Shown piece by piece: positions 58,701 through 64,000 of a stretch of DNA of 64,000 nt. A model generated the notes under the pieces. It was not told where the DNA came from. It ran no database searches and worked only from the letters and a program-made list of their open reading frames with translations. The stretch is from Coriolopsis trogii (Eukaryota > Basidiomycota > Agaricomycetes > Polyporales > Polyporaceae), in the NCBI GenBank assembly GCA_020543525.1, contig JAHYIO010000031.1, positions 1,612,001 to 1,676,000 on the forward strand, given 5' to 3'. How positions within the stretch are numbered: position 1 is the first letter of the stretch; the number at the start of each line of letters is the position of its first letter. The position numbers and the translations under genes are program-made.

Positions 58701-59909
58701 CCCTGCAGACTTTGTGTGGAACACCATTGCCACGAATCTCTCCACCATCGCATCAACTTGGTACGAGAACGCGTCCGTACTGGAACTCCTGAACTCATTC
58801 CAGAGAGTCTGTCCCAATCCGCTCTGATGCTCGTGACTCTGGAGTCGCTGACACCGAGTCTTTCAGGATCTCTTTGTGCCGCTTGCGAAGAGACTCGGGA
58901 TCGATGGTTCCACCAAGGACACACCCAACGTCAAACAATTGCGAAAATGCGCGATTGAGCAAGCCGCAGACGCGGGTGATCCATGGTATGTATCCATTAA
59001 GGATTCTCGTGATCCATCTCGAGGGCTCAGGCATTCACGACGTTCAACGCAGGGTCACCCAGGAACTCAAAAATCGTTTCGACCATTTGCTCAAGACCGG
59101 CGACGATTCGAGTATCCCGGCAGACATCACCAACGTCACGTTCCGCATCGTGAGTATCCCTCCCCTTCCTCTCATATTCACACCGGCAGTCCACTCACGC
59201 CACGACTGCAACCACGCAGGCGGTCCAAACCGGTGGCAAGGCCGAATACGACCTCGTGAAGCGTCTCGCCATCTCTCCCAAGACGCCCGCACAAGGCCTG
59301 GCGGCCCTCAGCGCACTCGGAGCCAGTCCGGACCCCGCGCGAGCCGAGGAGACCTTCACGTTCATGGTCTCCGAAGCGCGCAGCCAGGACGTGCTCTACA
59401 TCGCGCGCAGCCTACAGCGCAACTTCGCGACGCGCAAGTTCCTGGCAGAGCGCACGCGGGCGCGGTTCGACGAGCTCGAGAAGCGCTACGCGGGCACGTT
59501 CAATTTGACACGAATCATCGAGGTGAGTGTGTCTGGAGGGTCGGTCGTGGGCGGGTCGTGGGCGGAGATGACCTGACTGCGTGTGGGACAGACTTCGTTC
59601 CAGGCGTTGGCATCGGAGGAAGGCTATGAACAAACGGCTGCATTTTTCAAGGTGGGTGTCCTCAGATCGCTGAGATACCTCGCCACCTCATGTCGGATGT
59701 GCTATTCAGGACAGAGACACGTCACGGTACGACCTCGCTCTGCGGCAATCCTTGGACAACATCCGCAGTCGTATCGCATGGATCAAGGTACGCAGCATTC
59801 AATATACCTTAGACCCGCCATTTACCTTGACAATTACCTGACACGGTTTACGCAGCGATCGACAGACGAGCTGATAGCATGGTTGCAACAGCGGTCAAAG
59901 GAGCAGTGA
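55755..59909 (+). CDS. M1 zinc metallo-aminopeptidase (puromycin-sensitive type)
   Basis: Twenty-five exons: 55755..55885, 55945..56236, 56294..56527, 56587..56689, 56751..56869, 56923..56941, 57004..57020, 57077..57186, 57239..57291, 57342..57355, 57419..57440, 57486..57498, 57563..57692, 57750..57786, 57851..57979, 58037..58187, 58253..58395, 58467..58652, 58709..58806, 58867..58985, 59053..59149, 59220..59522, 59592..59651, 59710..59787, 59856..59909. All phases close, giving 903 residues. Substrate motif GGMENW (300-305), zinc site HEVAH (336-340), Glu359 in NEGF, and ARRAFPCWDEP are intact; the C-terminal ERAP-like helical domain is complete. It removes N-terminal residues from peptides in the cytosol. 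The active site is split over exons of 19, 17, 110, 53, 14, 22 and 13 nt. Intron 2 uses a GC donor. Confidence 0.93.
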
Positions 59910-60052
59910 TACGCGCTAGGAGTCTGGAATACTATGCCAGCGCATTCGAGGCATCCGATACATGTTGCTCAAGCCGAACAAATTGAGAACAAGGAGTCAC
60001 TTGTCCCATATCGTACAAGATGATGCTAGGGGTATATGCCGCGACTCACCGA

Positions 60053-61215
60053 CTAGTTCTGTACCCTCAACACGGCGCCCAAGCCGGAGTGCACATCTTC
60101 CGAGACATCCCCGCCCACATACTGCTGCACAAGCGGCTTCCAACATTCGTCCGAGAGATGCATGTGTTGGCCCTCGCACGTCTCGAGCATGACGCGCCCA
60201 CTCTCGTCCAGCGTGCGCAGCCCGATCCAGTCTTCTGTGTACAGTGGTTGCAGGCGCATGGGGACAATAGTCTTCTCGTCCTGGCTGTGAGCTTCGTCCT
60301 TTGGAGGAGCATACGAGCCGAACCAAGAAGACTCCTTCGGGACGACGGTCTTGTCGCCGGAGAAGAGGACGAGGACGAGTGCGTTGAGCGTCGCCAAGTT
60401 CTTCGCGTATGTCGAATTGAGGGAGCCAGGGCGCTCGTTGTTGACGTCCGCAAGGAATGTGCTGTGATTGAGGTATGCCTCAATTTGTGCCGGGTCTCGA
60501 TAGTACTGAGCCTGGGACGTGTCGAATGGTTCATGTCTACGCGGAATGGAGTATGAGGGACGGACAGACGAACCTGGACAAGGTTGTGCTGCGCCCATTC
60601 GGTGTATACACCTCCGCGCGCTGCCCGGCGGGCGAGCTGGCAGAAGAGATCCCATCTACTGCACAGTGGGAGGTCCGACACACCCATGTGCTGCGACCCG
60701 AAGGTGATGAGATTGTGGATAGGAGGCGAGTTGTACCGCTCAACGTAAGCTCTAAGGAACTGGCCTCCTGTTGTAGAGTTTGACCGCCTTGTATGTTGCG
60801 CATTTTCTTTCTTTACGCACCTTGCGAAAAGCCTATTGCATCAAAGCCTGCGTTTAGTTCCGTTATATTCGCGAGCTGCTCCGCTACGGTTTCCAATTGC
60901 TCGTTGACGTGACCGAACTTCGAACATATGTCTCAGTAGAATGACTGCGGGGGTAGCAGGGACGACACGCACAAAACCAGCCTTCTGGTCTGCTTCGAGG
61001 TCCTCGTCAAGGTAAACGGAATGGATGTATAGTCCGGGATGCATATCCTTGATGAGATCCATGAATTCGAGCATGCCGGGAGACCCGTAGGAGTCGCCGA
61101 GACCATGCCAGATGACAAGGGGTCGCTTTGGCGGGTCTGTGACGCGTACAGGGGTCGTGAAGACAAGACATACGAGAGCGAGCAGAGATATGACAAGAGG
61201 CGCAAGGCGAGCCAT
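60053..61215 (-). CDS. PPT1: Palmitoyl-protein thioesterase
   Basis: Exons complement of 60053..60511, 60574..60767, 60821..60917 and 60973..61215 give 330 residues. A signal peptide (LAPLVISLLALVCLVF, residues 4-19) leads to LVIWHGLGDS (about 33-42), the oxyanion-hole block. The nucleophile is Ser112 in GFSQGG, split across an intron; Asp231 (SGDKTVVP) and His294 (CEGQHMHL) complete the triad. GGVYTEWAQHNLVQAQYYRDP is the family hallmark. The enzyme removes fatty acyl groups from cysteines during protein turnover in the vacuole/lysosome. Reading upstream, the frame stays open for 71 more codons to a Met at 61428; 61215 was chosen because it places the signal peptide at the N terminus. It ends 143 bp from the convergent aminopeptidase gene. 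Confidence 0.94.
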
Positions 61216-61599
61216 GGAGGAGGGCACCGGGGTCGCCGTCGCGACGGTCACGGAGGGTGGCTCTGCACGATGCCCAAGCACCGGCTCTCGATGTTGGCGC
61301 TCCGGAGTACGGCCCGATGCCTCTTCCGGGAGCGCCGCCGAGTCCACGCCAGGAGTCTGCATCGAGTTCTGTCCTGTTCTGTCTGAGTCTCCCTCCAATC
61401 TCACAAAGTCGGCCCCTTCAGGACTCACCAGACGACCACGACGTACAGCAGTACACGTCGTTCTCGACCTCAGCCAACCCTAGCTCGGCTACGGTTCTGT
61501 GAGATAGCGAAGTGCCAGTGTGCGTTGTTAGGTGCGGCTCTCACATTCGAGTCTTCCAACAAGTCCTTTACAAGGCTACCATCGCAATCACCTCCTACG
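61216..61599. other. Divergent spacer between PPT1 and the F-box gene
   Basis: Frames in both directions are open but motif-free; the minus frame continues PPT1 upstream (see that entry). Confidence 0.4.
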
Positions 61600-62434
61600 A
61601 TGACGGAGACTGTGCCCAACGAGATCCTTGAGGCCATCCTGTTTGATGCCCTGGCTATCCCCACGTCGACCTTCGAAACATGGCGCACGCAACACCCCAG
61701 TCCCTCAAGTGTTTCCTCTCTTCTTCTAGTGTCCAGGCGATGGTGTGCACTAGGCAAGCCAGCACTCTATGAGTCTGCTATCCTGCGCCACGCTAGACAG
61801 GTCAAAGCATTCTCGGCAGTGCTCAACGACCCAGCGAACAAGCAGGCGAAGCTGGGACGGTGCCTTCGACGGCTTCGTATCGAGGGAGGGTACGGGGATG
61901 CCCTCATGAAAGTACTATATGCGGCCCCTTGTATCACCACACTCTATCTCGGCTTCGACATTGACTCTACAGACAGCGCCACCGGGCTCGTCAAAGGGCT
62001 CAAAGCCATCAATCCAGCGCGAGTTTTTCTGGACGCTATTGACTACACAGGACCAGACCAAGTGCGAGTCAATTTGCGGAAAGCGATCGCTGCCGTCCTT
62101 CCCCACTGGAGCCACCTGGTGAGTCCTACACGTCAAACTTCCCGACCGTGACTCTAAGGCCGTAGCGCAGAAACGCATCGATGTATCGGCGGGATTCGCC
62201 CTGATGACACCGCCGGACCTGGTCCAACCCCTCTGCGGTGCCCCAGCACTAGAATACGTTTGCCTCTCAGGAATGGTCAACTTCTTCCAGGGTATACTCG
62301 AAACTTTTGCCTGCAAACCGTCCGTGAAGGTGGTCCAACTGCGAGAGTTAGGAATCTGGATTCCTCTCAAACGAATCGAGAGCATCGACGAGACCCTCAA
62401 GACCAAGCTATGGGTGGGTGAGGGGAAGGAGTGA
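61600..62434 (+). CDS. F-box-like protein, short
   Basis: Exons 61600..62118 and 62171..62434 give 260 residues. An N-terminal F-box-like segment (VPNEILEAILFDALAIP, then LLLVSRRWCALGKPALYES) is followed by Leu-rich strands (LRRLRIEGG, ITTLYLGFDI, VVQLRELGIWIP). It is shorter than the usual 400-500 residues of this family, and its stop lies only 56 bp before the next F-box-like start. A good donor (GTGGGT) sits at 62413, six codons before the stop; joined to the AG at 62496 it would fuse the two frames in phase. The gene may therefore be the first half of a double-F-box protein. The target is unknown. Confidence 0.62.
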
Positions 62435-62490
62435 GACAATGTCTTCGCAACCCGGTTAAATCAAGTGCTCATAATTGGCCTTATAATAGC

Positions 62491-64000
62491 ATGGTAAAGG
62501 CAACGGAGTTTCCTGGTCATGATGTCGTCAAGGAAGCCCCTGGGCCTCTGCCTGAACTCACGGAGACAATCTGGGATCGCGTCCTGCAATTCGCGATGCA
62601 CACGTGGGATCCTAGCCATGTCCCCATCGCCGAGGTAGCTGCCGCCACGACATGCCCGGGTCTCAACACGATTCGGAAGCATATCCTCCTAGTGAGCAAG
62701 TCGTTCTACGTGCGTGCATCTCAACATATTTCGATCGAGAAATTCCTCACTGTATACCTCGCCATGAATATAGGATATCGGCCTCAAGCACATGTACGGA
62801 ATCCCGCTACTCTTGAGTTCAAAGGGGCGAGACGCGTTCATCGCGCGCATAGAAGCCTCCAATAGACTCGCTAGCCTCGTACGTGTGATCGATCTACCGT
62901 ACAAGATCAACGCGAGCCATTCGAGAGCCCTTGCTGCGCCACTGCGCAATCTCGTCTATGTCTGTGTGCACGTTCAAGTCTTCCCCGGACTTGTACACTT
63001 CGCTCAGGAACAAGACGGGTCGCCTATGCTGCTGGAGGAGATGGAGCAGGTCCTCGGGGACTATGTTGTCCACCCGCCCGCCTGGGTGGCGTTCCCGAAC
63101 CTGAGGCGTATCACTCTTGCGGGCGGTATCGTGTTAGGAGACGAGACAGTCCCGGCTGATGCACTCCCGCGACTGGAGGATCTAGCGCTGCAACACTCGA
63201 ATGAGCGCATCATAGAAATGTTCGCAGGTATGAAGTATGTTGATGTCATACTCTCAATAAACCACGTGCGGTCGCTCACGGAGGTTTGACATTCCAGCCT
63301 GCCTTCCATTCGCCATTTCGCCTTTAGTGTGGAGCATACGCCCGCTGCCATCAAATTCCTCCAGGCGCATGGTGGGAAGCTTACATCGCTCTCCGTCCGT
63401 CAGCTTGGAGAGGCTGAGACGGATCCGGTACCTGCCCTCGATATGTGTCCGACGCTGACAGAGTTGATATTGGAGACTGCCACCGTGGTTCGTACAGTTC
63501 GTTTGCCGACAGCTCGTTTGCACTCATCGTACACACAGCCGCAATACTTCCCCTTCCTTTCCTCAAGTCAACAGCACGTACATCTGGCACGGTTGACGTT
63601 CGCCACGCTACCTTTCGAGTGCGTATCTAATGCTATTACATATGTGCACTCCGCACGGCTGACATTCATGCGATAGCCGAGGGAGTGCGAGGGCCCTTGA
63701 CATCGCCTGGGAAGCGTTCATCGAGCAGCTCACCCTCCATCGATCGAAAGTGCCAAAGCTGAACAATTTCCGGTTTCTCACTCCCTTCATCTGGCGTATG
63801 AAGTCGTGCGTGGCGTCGTCCTTTTGTGGCGTGACCAGTAAGGACTAACCGCTGTCCTTGTGCTCCAGATGGGAGTCCTCGCGCTCGGCCCCTTTTGCGA
63901 TGATTTTGTACGACCTGTACAAACTTGGGATCTCGGTGACGGACGATCGGGGAAGGGACTGGTCGAGACCCGTACCGCCGGAGGGCTGGCCGCATATGCA
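62491..64000 (+). CDS. F-box-like protein, 3' end outside window
   Basis: Exons 62491..62709, 62774..63234, 63298..63487, 63575..63618, 63677..63805 and 63869 onward; the last runs past the window. About 390 residues are visible. The N terminus has an F-box-like LPELTETIWDRVLQFAMHT and, across the first intron, ILLVSKSFYDIGLKHMYG. Leu-rich strands follow (LRRITLAGG, LEDLALQHS, PSIRHFAF, LTSLSVRQLG, LTELILE), then RALDIAWEAF and DLYKLGISVTDDRGRDW. It is a typical expanded-family SCF adaptor candidate of Agaricomycetes. The fourth exon (44 nt) has an alternative acceptor 51 bp upstream that keeps phase. It may be fused to the preceding gene. Confidence 0.65.

Noticed and set aside
1..64000. tRNA, rRNA, CRISPR, insertion sequences, viral genes
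   Set aside because: I looked for tRNA box A/B pairs, direct-repeat arrays, terminal inverted repeats, reverse transcriptase or transposase motifs, and capsid or polymerase motifs. None was found by eye; a dedicated search could still reveal short ones.

Overview
The window reads as nuclear DNA of a filamentous basidiomycete, most likely an Agaricomycete of the Polyporales kind (an inference from gene content and gene style, not from a search). Coding regions are GC-rich and split by many short introns, mostly 50-70 bp, with GT..AG borders, CTRAY-like branch sites and conserved phase. Twenty-seven genes or gene parts can be supported on both strands. I rebuilt most as complete exon chains in which every intron phase closes. 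No rRNA, tRNA, CRISPR array, transposon or bacterial-type operon is visible.

Layout. 0-7 kb: the tail of an unknown gene, a seven-exon salicylate-hydroxylase-type FAD monooxygenase (-), an F-box protein (+) and an intronless TetX-like FAD monooxygenase (+). 8.7-12.1 kb: a large secreted protein with a NucA/NucB nuclease-like domain. 12.4-14.8 kb: a probable mitochondrial protein of unknown function (-), divergent from the kinetochore gene SPC25 (+). 14.8-17.2 kb: a poorly resolved stretch with the 3' part of an unknown minus-strand gene. 17.2-25.7 kb: the SCY1-like pseudokinase gene (SCYL1/CEX1, -), divergent from a 1,429-residue Ser/Pro-rich protein with a C-terminal membrane segment. 27-34 kb: a Pro/Ser-rich protein and Mediator subunit MED14. 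34.8-41.3 kb: an atypical SDR/epimerase (-), a 45-codon hydrophobic reading frame overlapping the start of a small coiled-coil protein gene (+), and a FAM72-family protein (-).

42.7-48.2 kb: two tandem metallo-beta-lactamase-fold hydrolases (-), then an iron-dependent alcohol dehydrogenase of maleylacetate-reductase type (+). 48.7-52.9 kb: a cation diffusion facilitator of the mitochondrial MMT/ZnT type and a Ser-rich protein. 54.8-61.2 kb: the DASH subunit DAD2 (-), an M1 aminopeptidase built from 25 exons (+) and palmitoyl-protein thioesterase (-). 61.6-64 kb: two F-box-like genes only 56 bp apart, the second running off the window.

Most of this is housekeeping: chromosome segregation (SPC25, DAD2), transcription (MED14), tRNA/vesicle traffic (SCYL1), lysosomal/vacuolar depalmitoylation (PPT1) and metal transport. 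An accessory oxidative/hydrolytic layer overlies it: two FAD monooxygenases, two lactonase-like enzymes, an SDR and a maleylacetate-reductase-like enzyme. Together these suggest breakdown of aromatic or lactone compounds. The most unusual observations are three GC-AG introns, a run of 13-22 nt micro-exons encoding the aminopeptidase active site, and the overlapping 45-codon reading frame.
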